A stretch of DNA of 30,966 nucleotides from the NCBI GenBank assembly GCA_021648745.1, contig JAKISE010000032.1, positions 1-30,966 on the forward strand. The letters run 5' to 3'. Below the pieces are notes generated by a model. That model worked only from the letters and a program-made list of their open reading frames with translations. It made no database searches and had not been told where the DNA came from. Shown one piece after another: positions 7,342 through 16,047 of this stretch (position 1 is its first letter; each line of letters opens with the position of its first letter). Made by a program: the position numbers and the translations under genes. Source of the stretch: Cyclobacteriaceae bacterium (GTDB taxonomy: Bacteria > Bacteroidota > Bacteroidia > Cytophagales > Cyclobacteriaceae).

Positions 7342-10300
7342 TTATGCATTTTCAAGTTCTGTTAATGCTTCTTCTACTGATTTGCCTTCCTTATCAATTT
7401 TTGTAAGTAAATCTTTCTGACGTTGGTAGTCAATGCTAATTACACCTGCTTTACTTTGCAATAATCTCCAAGCTTTTCTACGTTCAACCACAAACAGCAC
7501 CATTTGAATTGATAATGTTCTATACACTTCATTTCCTTGGTCATCATAATCGATGGCATATACGCCAAAATTAGGAATATAAGAGCGATGGGCAGGATCA
7601 GTATGCCTTCTGTTAATAATATCGTTCATGGTAATAAGGTCTATCTTATCTTCCAATTGTATCATATTTTTAACAGCATCTACTTTAACCTTTTTGTGGT
7701 GAAGCCTAAACCTTGCTTCGGTAAATGCCCAATGGGCAACTGTATAGGTGTACCTTTTTTTGGTAACAGCGGTCATTTTAGTTGCCCAATCCGTTTGGTA
7801 CGATTGGTTTGCTTTAATGTTGAGTGTGTCAAAATAAGTTTCGCCTTGTGCAGGGTCAAAAATAAATTCTGGCATACCTCTACTATCCCTAATACGCAGT
7901 GCTTGAATTTCAGCTGCATAGTCAGGAACCCCATGTTCGGGCATACAAGAAGTATAAGTTTGGTAAAAGGCAGTGCCCCTATAATGGAGCCCATCAATAA
8001 TTGATTTATAAAGGCTGCCGCTATTAGCTAAAGATACTTGGGCTACATACGGAGAACCATGACCGGAAATAAAGGTTTCGGCTACTGACTTGCGCTCAGT
8101 ATGTTTTCCTTGAGAAGCAGCACCAAATTGGTTCATATCAAAACCACCTGTCATTGGTGAAGATTCCGAATTTTGGCCTCCTGTATTAGAATACACTTGT
8201 GTATCTAGCAACAAAATTTTAACATTTGGTCTATTTTGCATGACCACCTTTGACACATTTTGATAGCCAATGTCTCCCATAGCACCATCTCCACCAATTG
8301 CCCAAACTTTGGGTAACTCAAGTATTTCAAGGTCAGTCATATCCATATCGGTAAAATGGGCATAACTAAAATAGTCCTCCTTAGTAAAAGGCCTACTAAA
8401 GCCTTCTAATAAATAGTTAGTTAATCGTTCTGGAATTACCGACATGCGTGCATGGTCGTTTATAAAGCTTTCACCAATTAGCCAGCCTATGGTTGCTCCA
8501 TCTTGAAATAATGAATTCATCCATGGATAGGGGTGAGGAGTATTAGAAGGAGTTGAACCAAATACTGTATTACAGCCTGTATGGGCTGCCATTGCCATGG
8601 CCGCCATTCCGTTAGGCAATCTCCCTTCTATTGATTGCAACTCTTTTAAATTAAACGCATTTTGCTTTAAAACAGCTGCCAAGGCATCAATCAAATCCTT
8701 ATCACTACCTTTAAATTCTTCTTCAATCCTCTTTTTAGTATCGGCTTCGTCTATACTGCCAATACCCATTATCAAATGAAGAACAGCTTGCCTATACCTA
8801 TTATAGGTTTCTTCATCTTTTACTTTTAGCATTTTTAGTACACTAACCCCATTGGAAACAATATCATCTGCCTTTGATGTAAATCGATCAGCCTTTCTAT
8901 GGAAAATAGGCCTCATCATTGCTTCGGTTAATGAAGCTAATGCGTGTAAAATTGATTTTTCTCCACAGCCTGCACATGCTCCATCGCCTGACATTAGTGC
9001 TTCGTATTGCGAACGCAGCATTAGATGAAACTTAAGCATGGCTGCTTTGGCCTCTTCGGGTTTTTCAGGATCGTACTTGCCCAAATACTTTTTAGGTGTG
9101 TTGCCTAATAAATCTAGGAAGTTAATGGCTGATTTATAATCGGTATGAATGTCTTCCGTTTCTGAAGCCATTTTTAGCGCTTCGTGCGAACCACAGGCCG
9201 TAACACAAGCAGCACAACCTTTACATAAATCGTTTACATAAATGCTAAATATCCCACCTTCACCTGGTTCTTTTTTCTCTTTACTACTAAATATTCCTTT
9301 AACCTTATGAAAAGCGATTGGTAATTTGGCCAAAATTCGCTCCATTTCTGCATAGGTTTCTGATCTCTCTTCTATTAATTTTAGGTTGACAAATTTGTCC
9401 ATTACAATGGTACCAAATTTAGTATCATCTCCTTTAATAGCTGCTTTATTAACCATCTCTTCCCGTACAGCAGCTTCTATTTCCACCAATTTAGTTAGCA
9501 ACTCTTTCTTTACAGTGGCATTGGTTACATAGCTACGAATGGTAGTTCTAAGAATGGTTGAAATATCTTGTGCCGTATTTGGCAAGGCGGTATCGGGGCA
9601 TGCAACTATACACTCCATACATTGAGTGCAGTTTTCGGGTATATAGATAGGCACCTCTCTTCGAGCCACATATTTACTGGCAGTACTACCTGTGCCTGAA
9701 GCCATCATACCAACGGAAGATAATACCGAAGATGGTTGATGATACCCAAGATCTGCTCTAAATTCCTTATCAAATGTTTCCATTTGAAATAATGGAGCTT
9801 TTTTATTGCCTATGGCTGGCAAATCAAATAGTTCTACTTCGCAAGGCGCAATTATATTGCCTAAAAAGCTAGACGTATCTTCGTCATTTACATTGCCATG
9901 GTTTACTTCAAATACTTTTTCAAACCCCTCAGTCATTACCATCATGTTTGAAGCAACTACGGCCTCTCCAAACCGACCAAATTTATGTTCGTACTGGCTT
10001 TGAACAGTTGATAAAAATTCCTCTTTCGGAATATTATAATCTTTTAAGAATGAAGAAACTCCGAAAAAGGCTCCTAGGAATGAGTTGCCCTGCATCCTTG
10101 TTTGCAAATCTTCTCTATCAGTAGCTTTGCTTGCAATTTCAAAACCATTTAAGCCATAAAGTTTAATTTTCTTATCAATAATTTCTTGTCGGTATTTTTT
10201 AGGTATTCGCTTCCAAGCATCATCAGAATTATGCTCGTTCGACTCCCACACAAATGACCCTCCTTTGCGTAGGCCTTGCAAAGGATTAGTATGTAGAAAT

Positions 10301-11991
10301 GCTTTAGGGTCGCAACAGAGAACCACATCTACATGCTGTAAATCGCAGTTAACTTTAATGCGTTTGGGAGCTGCCACCATAAAATAATTAGTAGGAGCAC
10401 CTTTTTTCTCTGATCCATATTTAGGATTGGCGCTAATGTTAATTACTTCTTCATGTGAACCATCCTCATTAAACCTACTATCCCTCTCAGCAATATATGT
10501 TGAAAACTCACCCAAAATCATTCCGAGGTTTTTGCCGGTAGTAATCATGCCCCAACCACCAATAGAATGAAGCCTTACAGCAATTGAACCTTCGGGTAGG
10601 CCTGAAGGGTTTTCATCAGAAATAACGGCATAGGGGTGGTCGATACCTAGATAGAAGAAGGACTCGCCATCCTTTACACTCTTTCCATCTTGTCGAGAAG
10701 TGGTTCCTTTAGCAAAATCATAAGCACCAATAATATGTTCCTGCCTGAAATCACGAGAGCCAAGGCCATACACACCGTTGATAATCATGGGTTTTTCAGT
10801 ATTGGGATCAAGTTTAGGCAATCCTGCATGAGAATTATGATAATGATTTTCTTCAGCCTTGCTTAAAGCAATTTTTATATCTCTTGTTAACGGATTTTCC
10901 CCTGCTAACTGCTCATCAGTTCGTTCAAGTATAATTACATTTTTCTTGCCCTTTAAAGCTTCTATAATAGCTTTTTCAGGAAACGGGCGAATTACATTTA
11001 CATGGATTACGCCTACAGTAACCCCCCTTGTTTCCTTTAAATAGTCAACGGCTGCTTCTATATTTTCAGCTGCACTGCCAAGAGCCACAAAAACGGTGTC
11101 GGCCCCTTTAGTATTATATTCAGATATGAGGCCATATTCTCTCCCTGTTAATTGAGCATATTCTTTGTACGAATTCTCTAAAAACGATAGGATAGACTCA
11201 GAGAAATTATTCCTCCTAGCTGCCACTCCATTCATATAATGTTCTTGGTTTTGAACGGGTCCTAGTAATATTGGGCTTTTTAAATCCAGCATTATCGGTA
11301 CCCTTCTTCTGGTTTCGCCAAATAAGGTACGTTGTGCTTCCGTTGGTGTAGCTATTATGTCTTCTGGGGCGCCTAAAAATTCTCTAACTAGTGCAGGTTC
11401 AGGCATTAAAAATGTGCGTTCTAAATGAGTAGTTAAAAAGCCATCTTGGGCATTTATTCCTGGGTTAAGCGTTAATTCTGTTACTTTTCGAAGAATTAAG
11501 GCCTGATCGGCCGCCTGCTGCGCATCTTTTGCAAAAAGTGTTGTCCAGCCTGTATCTAAGGTCGCATTAAGATCGTCATGACCACAATGTACATTAAGGG
11601 CGTGTTTGGTTAGTGCTCTAGCCCCAACCTCAAGCACCATTGTGCTTAATTTGCCAGGTGCATGATAAAATTGCTCTAAGCCATAAACCAACCCTTGACC
11701 TGAAGTAAAATTAACCGTACGTTTACCTGTAACCGACATTGCAATGGCTCCTCCTTGGGCAGCGTGCTCCCCTTCGGTTTCCATTGCCATAAGCGATTTT
11801 CCAAAGGCATTTAGTTTGCCTTTGGAGTATAAACTTTGGAAGTTTTCCCCCATTTCTGTGGAGGGAGTTATGGGATAAAATACTCCGGCTTCAGATATTA
11901 AGCCTTCTAAATCTGAAACCAAAAGGTTTCCATTAGTTGTGATTCTTTTGCCCGGATACTTTGGACTTTTCTTGTTGGATTTTTTCCCCAT
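7342..11991 (-). CDS. nifJ: Pyruvate:ferredoxin (flavodoxin) oxidoreductase, unusually long single chain
   Basis: Interconverts pyruvate plus CoA and acetyl-CoA plus CO2, using TPP and iron-sulfur clusters and reducing ferredoxin or flavodoxin. Domain order is the normal fused one: TPP-pyrimidine/alpha region (about 15-430, with GVFYPITPSTEMGE), gamma region (about 447-700, with IGGWGMITTGKNLG), a two-cluster ferredoxin domain and the beta/TPP domain. Ferredoxin Cys are 788, 791, 794, 798 and 923, 926, 929, 933. The proximal cluster ligands are Cys1006 and Cys1009 (CAGC), Cys1140 (HTGC) and probably Cys1349 (YTSC). The TPP/Mg motif is GGDGAMGDIGYQN (1233-1245), followed by DTQVYSNTGGQ (1263-1273). 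At 1549 residues it is about 350 longer than typical NifJ. Extra sequence lies between the ferredoxin clusters (124 residues apart), between the CAGC motif and Cys1140 (130 residues) and at the C-terminus. No frameshift is seen. Confidence 0.93.
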   Translation of the reverse strand: MGKKSNKKSPKYPGKRITTNGNLLVSDLEGLISEAGVFYPITPSTEMGENFQSLYSKGKLNAFGKSLMAMETEGEHAAQGGAIAMSVTGKRTVNFTSGQGLVYGLEQFYHAPGKLSTMVLEVGARALTKHALNVHCGHDDLNATLDTGWTTLFAKDAQQAADQALILRKVTELTLNPGINAQDGFLTTHLERTFLMPEPALVREFLGAPEDIIATPTEAQRTLFGETRRRVPIMLDLKSPILLGPVQNQEHYMNGVAARRNNFSESILSFLENSYKEYAQLTGREYGLISEYNTKGADTVFVALGSAAENIEAAVDYLKETRGVTVGVIHVNVIRPFPEKAIIEALKGKKNVIILERTDEQLAGENPLTRDIKIALSKAEENHYHNSHAGLPKLDPNTEKPMIINGVYGLGSRDFRQEHIIGAYDFAKGTTSRQDGKSVKDGESFFYLGIDHPYAVISDENPSGLPEGSIAVRLHSIGGWGMITTGKNLGMILGEFSTYIAERDSRFNEDGSHEEVINISANPKYGSEKKGAPTNYFMVAAPKRIKVNCDLQHVDVVLCCDPKAFLHTNPLQGLRKGGSFVWESNEHNSDDAWKRIPKKYRQEIIDKKIKLYGLNGFEIASKATDREDLQTRMQGNSFLGAFFGVSSFLKDYNIPKEEFLSTVQSQYEHKFGRFGEAVVASNMMVMTEGFEKVFEVNHGNVNDEDTSSFLGNIIAPCEVELFDLPAIGNKKAPLFQMETFDKEFRADLGYHQPSSVLSSVGMMASGTGSTASKYVARREVPIYIPENCTQCMECIVACPDTALPNTAQDISTILRTTIRSYVTNATVKKELLTKLVEIEAAVREEMVNKAAIKGDDTKFGTIVMDKFVNLKLIEERSETYAEMERILAKLPIAFHKVKGIFSSKEKKEPGEGGIFSIYVNDLCKGCAACVTACGSHEALKMASETEDIHTDYKSAINFLDLLGNTPKKYLGKYDPEKPEEAKAAMLKFHLMLRSQYEALMSGDGACAGCGEKSILHALASLTEAMMRPIFHRKADRFTSKADDIVSNGVSVLKMLKVKDEETYNRYRQAVLHLIMGIGSIDEADTKKRIEEEFKGSDKDLIDALAAVLKQNAFNLKELQSIEGRLPNGMAAMAMAAHTGCNTVFGSTPSNTPHPYPWMNSLFQDGATIGWLIGESFINDHARMSVIPERLTNYLLEGFSRPFTKEDYFSYAHFTDMDMTDLEILELPKVWAIGGDGAMGDIGYQNVSKVVMQNRPNVKILLLDTQVYSNTGGQNSESSPMTGGFDMNQFGAASQGKHTERKSVAETFISGHGSPYVAQVSLANSGSLYKSIIDGLHYRGTAFYQTYTSCMPEHGVPDYAAEIQALRIRDSRGMPEFIFDPAQGETYFDTLNIKANQSYQTDWATKMTAVTKKRYTYTVAHWAFTEARFRLHHKKVKVDAVKNMIQLEDKIDLITMNDIINRRHTDPAHRSYIPNFGVYAIDYDDQGNEVYRTLSIQMVLFVVERRKAWRLLQSKAGVISIDYQRQKDLLTKIDKEGKSVEEALTELENA

Positions 11992-12035
11992 AGCAACGAT
12001 ATTATTTACTTAAGTTTATGCAAATTTTGTAGAGA

Positions 12036-12064
12036 CAAAGCTAGTATGCCTGTATCTTCAAAAA
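12036..12064 (-). promoter_or_regulatory. Candidate Bacteroidota promoter of nifJ
   Basis: On the minus strand TAGCTTTG (12043-12036) fits the TANNTTTG -7 element known from Bacteroides and Flavobacterium. TTTTTG (12064-12059) lies 15 nt upstream as a possible -33 element, slightly closer than usual. It would start transcription about 35-40 nt before the nifJ ATG. Confidence 0.45.
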
Positions 12065-12140
12065 TTATGATGAATATCATACTTGCCCTCAACTTTTGAG
12101 ATTTTACTTGGAAATCAGTTACTAATTTAAATCATTAAAA

Positions 12141-12176
12141 TGAAAAAAGCATGGCTTTTTAACCATGCTTTTTTCA
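12141..12176. terminator. Bidirectional rho-independent terminator behind the copper operon
   Basis: A perfect 14-bp inverted repeat (TGAAAAAAGCATGG at 12141-12154 and CCATGCTTTTTTCA at 12163-12176) with an 8-nt loop. Its A/T outer stem supplies a U-run whichever strand is read. It lies about 100 bp past the stop of the small HMA gene and upstream of the nifJ promoter, so it should separate the copper operon from nifJ. Confidence 0.8.
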
Positions 12177-12278
12177 TCGAAAGTTATCGTAGTATTAATT
12201 CAACTATTGTTTTCGGTGCTCCATAGTTTTATCAAATTTCGCCCAGTAACTATCTTATTCCATAGGAATAGCAAAGAA

Positions 12279-12494
12279 TTAATCTACTTTTTCAGCTTCG
12301 TAACCTGCTTGTTTTATCAAACTTTCAACTTCACTAGCTTCTCCATTTTCTAGCTCTATTGTTAAAATCCTATCAGGGCTTTCAAGGTCAACAGACCAGT
12401 TTTTAATGGCTTCTTTTTCTTCAAAAAAAGGTGTAATTGTTGCAATGCATCCATTGCACTTAATGTTTGTTTTGTACGTTAATGTCTTTGTCAT
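12279..12494 (-). CDS. Small heavy-metal-associated (HMA) domain protein, CopZ-like
   Basis: A 71-residue protein forming one ferredoxin-like HMA domain. The metal-binding CxxC is KCNGC (Cys13 and Cys16), in the first loop as expected. Family members chaperone Cu(I) in the cytoplasm and hand it to a P1B ATPase. Most copper chaperones read MxCxxC; here the residues before the first Cys are Ile-Lys, which may alter affinity. The C-terminal half (IELENGEASEVESLIKQAGY) shows the standard last strand and helix. The ATP-driven exporter gene ends 12 nt upstream on the same strand, so the two form an operon and the partner is almost certainly that pump. Confidence 0.85.
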   Translation of the reverse strand: MTKTLTYKTNIKCNGCIATITPFFEEKEAIKNWSVDLESPDRILTIELENGEASEVESLIKQAGYEAEKVD

Positions 12495-12506
12495 AATAAT
12501 ATTATT

Positions 12507-14729
12507 TTAAATTAAAGGTTTCCATTTTACTCGTAAGCTATTTAGCACTACAGATACAGAACTAAATGCCATAGCAGCAGCGGCAATCATTGGGTTGAGT
12601 AAGAACCCGTTAAAACTATACAATACTCCGGCAGCAATGGGTATTCCAATTAAATTGTAGATAAACGCCCAAAACAGGTTCTGTTTCACAGCATTAACCG
12701 TTTGCTTTGATAAAGCCAATGCTTTAGGTATGGTCATTAGATCCGAAGATATTAGCGTCATTTTAGCCACATCAATAGCAATGTCAGAACCCTTGCCCAT
12801 GGCAATGCTAATATCAGCAAGTGCCAGAGCTTCTGCATCGTTTATGCCGTCTCCAACCATAGCTACTATTTTTCCTTGAGCTTGTAGGTCTTTTATAAAT
12901 TCTGCCTTTTGCGAAGGCATTACTTCAGCTTTAAAGTGGTCTATGCCCACTTGGGCAGAAACGGCCTTGGCAGTTTCTTGGTTATCTCCAGTAAGCATCA
13001 TTACATCAATGCCTTTTTCTTTAAGAATTTTTATAGCCTTACCCGAAGATTCTTTGATAGGATCTGAAATAGCGAATACCCCTATTATATTCGATTTATC
13101 AGAAAAGAATACAACAGTTTTTGCCTCATGTTGCCACTTAGTAGCTGTATTTTTAACAGACTCGGGAATACTAACAGAAAATTCATCCATCAATAATTTA
13201 TTGCCAACTAAATACAACAGATCGTTAGAGGCTGCACTAATCCCTTTTCCAGGTAAATTTTCAATTTTATAGGAATCTGATTCTTTCCCTTTAAACTGAG
13301 CAAAATGTGCGTTAATTGCACTTGCCAATGGGTGACCTGATTGAGATTCAATTGAAACTAGTATTGTTTTATTTAAGTCTTTCTCCTCAACCCATAATTC
13401 ATTAACAACTTCAGGAGAGCCTTCGGTGATTGTGCCAGTTTTGTCCAACACAAGGGTGTCGATCAAATGCGCTCTCTCAAGGCTTTCGGCATCCTTTACA
13501 AGTATATTATTTTCAGCTCCTTTGCCAACCCCTACCATTATAGCAGTGGGTGTGGCTAGCCCTAAAGCACAAGGGCAAGCTATAACCAGCACAGTAACGG
13601 CAGCTAGCAATGCATGTGAGAATGCTTGGTCTCCACCAAGTATCACCCAAGAAGCGAACGTTATAATGGCTATAATAATTACTACTGGAACAAATATAGC
13701 TGCCACTCTATCAACTAGCTTTTGTACAGGAGCTTTGCTTCCTTGTGCTTCTTGTACCATTTTAATAATATGTGCTAAAATTGTTTCGCTCCCAATCTTA
13801 TCAGCCTTAAATTGAAAACTACCTTCTTGGTTTATAGTGCCTGCATATACTTCTTCAGATTCTATTTTTTGTACAGGAAGAGGTTCTCCACTAATCATAC
13901 TCTCATCTACATTTGACGAGCCCGATACCACCGTTCCATCCACAGGAATTTTATCCCCAGGTTTAACCAGTAAAATATCTCCTACAACAACATCTTTTAT
14001 AGAAATAACTTGCTCCGTTCCATCGGCTAATATTTGTGTAACTTCTTTTGGCTGAAGGCCAATTAATTTTTTGATAGCTGAGGAGGTATTGGATTTCGCT
14101 TTTTCTTCTAGTAGTTTTCCTAATAATATAAAAGCTATAATGGCAGCTGATGCTTCATAATATACGTGTGCTTCTAAACCTTGATTTAACCAAAACTGAG
14201 GATAAACCGTATTGAAAAGGCTGAATATGAATGCAATACCGGTGCTCAAAGCTACGAGGGTATCCATATTAGTTGTCTTATGCTTTAGCTGATTTGCTGC
14301 ACTAACAAAAAACCTTTTCCCAAAAAATGCAACTACTGGCAATGTTAGTACCATCATTATCCAATTCGCAAAAGGGAGGTTAGGATAAAACATGCCAATA
14401 ACCATAACAGGAACTGTTAATCCAGCAGCACCAATTGTATGTGTAGTTAGTATTTTAAGGTCTGATGCTTGTTGTTTTTCGGCTTCTTCTCGAGCTACGT
14501 CTTCATCGTCTTCAACAATCATATCATACCCTAACCCATTTAATGTCGTTTTAAGGGTATCGGTATTCGAGTCTAACTGTTCAAATTCTATTTTTACACT
14601 TGCATTTGCATAGTTTACTTCCGCTTTTGCAACTCCACTTGCATCCTTTAAAGCATTTTCAACACTTACCGCACAGGCTGCACATGTCATGCCTGTTACA
14701 GGAAAAGTTTTTATTTTAGATCCAACCAT
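12507..14729 (-). CDS. copA: Cu(I)-exporting P1B-type ATPase
   Basis: Pumps Cu(I), and possibly Ag(I), out of the cytoplasm across the inner membrane using ATP. It is 740 residues with one N-terminal HMA domain (GMTCAAC, Cys16/Cys19) where many CopAs have two. The actuator has the TGE-type loop (SGEP, 280-283). The ion-path motif CPC is at 385-387, the phosphorylated Asp is Asp429 in DKTGT, the nucleotide-domain HP is at 466-467 (GHPLA), and the hinge is MVGDGINDAEAL (624-635). TM7 carries Tyr-Asn (691-692) and TM8 carries MAFSS (720-724); CPC with YN and MxxSS defines the Cu(I) subgroup P1B-1. It is the first gene of a two-gene unit with the small HMA protein. I see no CueR- or CsoR-type regulator gene nearby. 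Confidence 0.95.
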   Translation of the reverse strand: MVGSKIKTFPVTGMTCAACAVSVENALKDASGVAKAEVNYANASVKIEFEQLDSNTDTLKTTLNGLGYDMIVEDDEDVAREEAEKQQASDLKILTTHTIGAAGLTVPVMVIGMFYPNLPFANWIMMVLTLPVVAFFGKRFFVSAANQLKHKTTNMDTLVALSTGIAFIFSLFNTVYPQFWLNQGLEAHVYYEASAAIIAFILLGKLLEEKAKSNTSSAIKKLIGLQPKEVTQILADGTEQVISIKDVVVGDILLVKPGDKIPVDGTVVSGSSNVDESMISGEPLPVQKIESEEVYAGTINQEGSFQFKADKIGSETILAHIIKMVQEAQGSKAPVQKLVDRVAAIFVPVVIIIAIITFASWVILGGDQAFSHALLAAVTVLVIACPCALGLATPTAIMVGVGKGAENNILVKDAESLERAHLIDTLVLDKTGTITEGSPEVVNELWVEEKDLNKTILVSIESQSGHPLASAINAHFAQFKGKESDSYKIENLPGKGISAASNDLLYLVGNKLLMDEFSVSIPESVKNTATKWQHEAKTVVFFSDKSNIIGVFAISDPIKESSGKAIKILKEKGIDVMMLTGDNQETAKAVSAQVGIDHFKAEVMPSQKAEFIKDLQAQGKIVAMVGDGINDAEALALADISIAMGKGSDIAIDVAKMTLISSDLMTIPKALALSKQTVNAVKQNLFWAFIYNLIGIPIAAGVLYSFNGFLLNPMIAAAAMAFSSVSVVLNSLRVKWKPLI

Positions 14730-14750
14730 ATCATTTTTAAATTACTTTCA

Positions 14751-14766
14751 AAGCAAAGCTATGCTT
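14751..14766 (-). promoter_or_regulatory. Candidate copA promoter element with overlapping palindrome
   Basis: TAGCTTTG on the minus strand (14761-14754) fits the TANNTTTG -7 box, 24 nt before the copA start. It is embedded in an inverted repeat AAGCA-N6-TGCTT (14751-14766), which could be an operator through which copper controls the operon. I could not find a convincing -33 element at normal spacing. Confidence 0.3.
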
Positions 14767-14909
14767 AACAAGACCTATGTGTATTACAATATTTTGATAT
14801 GATTAATGAAATTGCGAATTCTAGACTTAGATAAGTTGGTTTTTATTTGGAATATTTCAAGAAAATCCCTAACTTAATTGTCGATTAATAGTATCTAAAT
14901 TCAGCCAGT

Positions 14910-15371
14910 ATGAAAGTATTTCTAATCGTTTTTGCTTCGTTATTTATCAATTCACCAAATGTTATTGTAGAAAAAGATAAATCAAAGTTTGAAGGCTCTT
15001 GGAAATTGCTAAAGTATAAATACGGCATGGGAGAAGATTTATGCGAAGTGCCTGAATTTATGAGTTATGTAAAAAATGTGACAAAATCCCATTTTTCATG
15101 GTGTTCATTTAATCCGGAAGATGGTAAAGTTGTTGGCATGGGGGGAGGAACCTATCATTTTGATAAGACCGATTATATAGAAAAAACCGATTTTTGGTTT
15201 CCAACGGGATCAGGAATACCTGGGACAGAAACTTCTTTTAAATATACCTTTAAAGGGAATCAGTGGACTATTGAGGGGTATATAAAATCGCTCACATTAA
15301 ACCCATCTAGTGGCGAGTTTACCCAAACAGACTCTACTTACTTGGTGGAAGTATGGCAGAAGTTAGAGTAG
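14910..15371 (+). CDS. Small secreted lipocalin-like protein of unknown function
   Basis: A 153-residue protein with a hydrophobic N-terminal signal (about 2-15); the cleavage site is unclear. The mature part starts FEGSWKLLKYKYG (about 28-40), followed by alternating strands (HFSWCSFN, VGMGGGTYHFD, TSFKYTFKGNQWTIEGYI, STYLVEVWQKLE). That order (a G-x-W near the start, a GGGTY strand in the middle and a closing EVWxKL strand) resembles the small lipocalin-like eight-stranded barrels common in Bacteroidota. It has two Cys, about residues 45 and 67, that could form a disulfide. The nearest genes are the divergent copper operon and a broken convergent gene; neither tells its role. I do not recognise a named family. 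Confidence 0.6.
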   Translation: MKVFLIVFASLFINSPNVIVEKDKSKFEGSWKLLKYKYGMGEDLCEVPEFMSYVKNVTKSHFSWCSFNPEDGKVVGMGGGTYHFDKTDYIEKTDFWFPTGSGIPGTETSFKYTFKGNQWTIEGYIKSLTLNPSSGEFTQTDSTYLVEVWQKLE

Positions 15372-15391
15372 CCTTAACATTACATTTAAGG
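15372..15391. terminator. Weak hairpin after the lipocalin-like gene
   Basis: CCTTAA and TTAAGG form a 6-bp inverted repeat with an 8-nt loop immediately after the stop codon. It has no U-run, so terminator function is doubtful. Confidence 0.2.
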
Positions 15392-15405
15392 TCTGATGTG
15401 TGGAG

Positions 15406-15935
15406 TTAACTGATTTGTAAATTCGGTTGGTGTTGGAACTCATCGAGTATAACATTCAATTGATTCGAATCGTAATTTAGATCATAAGCTAGTTTCTGAC
15501 AAAACAATTTTTTCTGTTTGCCTAAACCAATGAGAGCCATCAATTCACACATATTATAATGTAATTTTTCTTCTGAGCTTCAGATAAAGCACCAAATGAC
15601 CCGATAGGATCAGGTGATTTGAATAGTGCTTTTAAATCTTTTTGAGGAAAATCGCATTCTTCTGCAACGCGCTTAATCAAGTTAAACCCGAATTATGCGA
15701 TAGGATTCGTGATGAGGCTTTAAGTCACAATAAATCAGGCAGTTTGGATTCGAAAGCATAGCACCGCTATGGTGAGAACACAAACAAAGCAAAGCGACTG
15801 ATTTGAAGTGAGTTAAAGGCCTAATAGAAATTCTATTGCATATTTCGGGTTAAACTCTGGAGATGATGATGAAATTGACTGTATTTCAGCCAAATGAATT
15901 AAAATATTAATATGCTATCTAGAAACTATATCCAT
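15406..15935 (-). pseudogene. Broken TerB-like gene, interrupted by a miniature element
   Basis: On the minus strand an ATG (15935-15933) opens a gene of about 120 codons when mended. Three lesions are visible: an in-frame TAG at codon 7, a 163-bp insertion, and a one-base loss near 15543-15549 just before ELMALIGLG. Deleting the insertion and one 5-bp duplication restores the reading exactly as SPEFNLIKRVAEECDFPQKD. It continues with FGALSEAQKKNYIIICV and, in the shifted frame, KLFCQKLAYDLNYDSNQLNV to the TAA at 15408-15406. The helix pattern, with an acidic/SPEF segment before an LIKRVAEE helix, resembles TerB-like (tellurite-resistance TerB / DjlA N-terminal-like) proteins. The family call is moderate; the pseudogene call is firm. 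The gene would have converged on the lipocalin-like gene. Confidence 0.7.
15687..15849. mobile_element. 163-bp palindromic miniature element (MITE-like) with 5-bp target duplication
   Basis: The element begins CCCGAATTATGC and ends GCATATTTCGGG. Its ends are inverted repeats over at least 40 bp (about three quarters identical), and weaker complementarity runs to the centre, which has CATAGC-ACC-GCTATG, so one strand could fold into a single long hairpin. It is flanked by TTAAA direct repeats (15682-15686 and 15850-15854). It has no open reading frame of note, so it must have been moved by a transposase encoded elsewhere. Removing it with one TTAAA copy restores the frame of the surrounding broken gene, which fixes its boundaries. 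I cannot assign the parent transposon family from the ends alone. No second copy is in this window. Confidence 0.85.
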
Positions 15936-16047
15936 GTTTAATGCTAATTTAAGCCAACCCACTTCTTAAATTATTGCATTAAAATACTCCTAATTTTTGG
16001 TAAACAAAAGCATCTTCTTGAAATTTTAATAATCGACCAAATTGCTT
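15936..16047. other. Intergenic remainder between the TerB-like pseudogene and the aldehyde dehydrogenase gene
   Basis: Together with the pseudogene this completes the 676-bp stretch 15372-16047 that lacks an intact gene. It is AT-rich, and I see no gene, tRNA, hairpin or promoter match in it. Confidence 0.5.

Noticed and set aside
7537..8004. 155-codon plus-strand frame
   Set aside because: Antisense to the intact TPP domain region of the oxidoreductase.
12165..12353. 62-codon plus-strand frame
   Set aside because: It starts inside the terminator and runs antisense into the small HMA gene.
13426..13815. 129-codon plus-strand frame
   Set aside because: Antisense to the copper ATPase core, including its CPC and DKTGT motifs.
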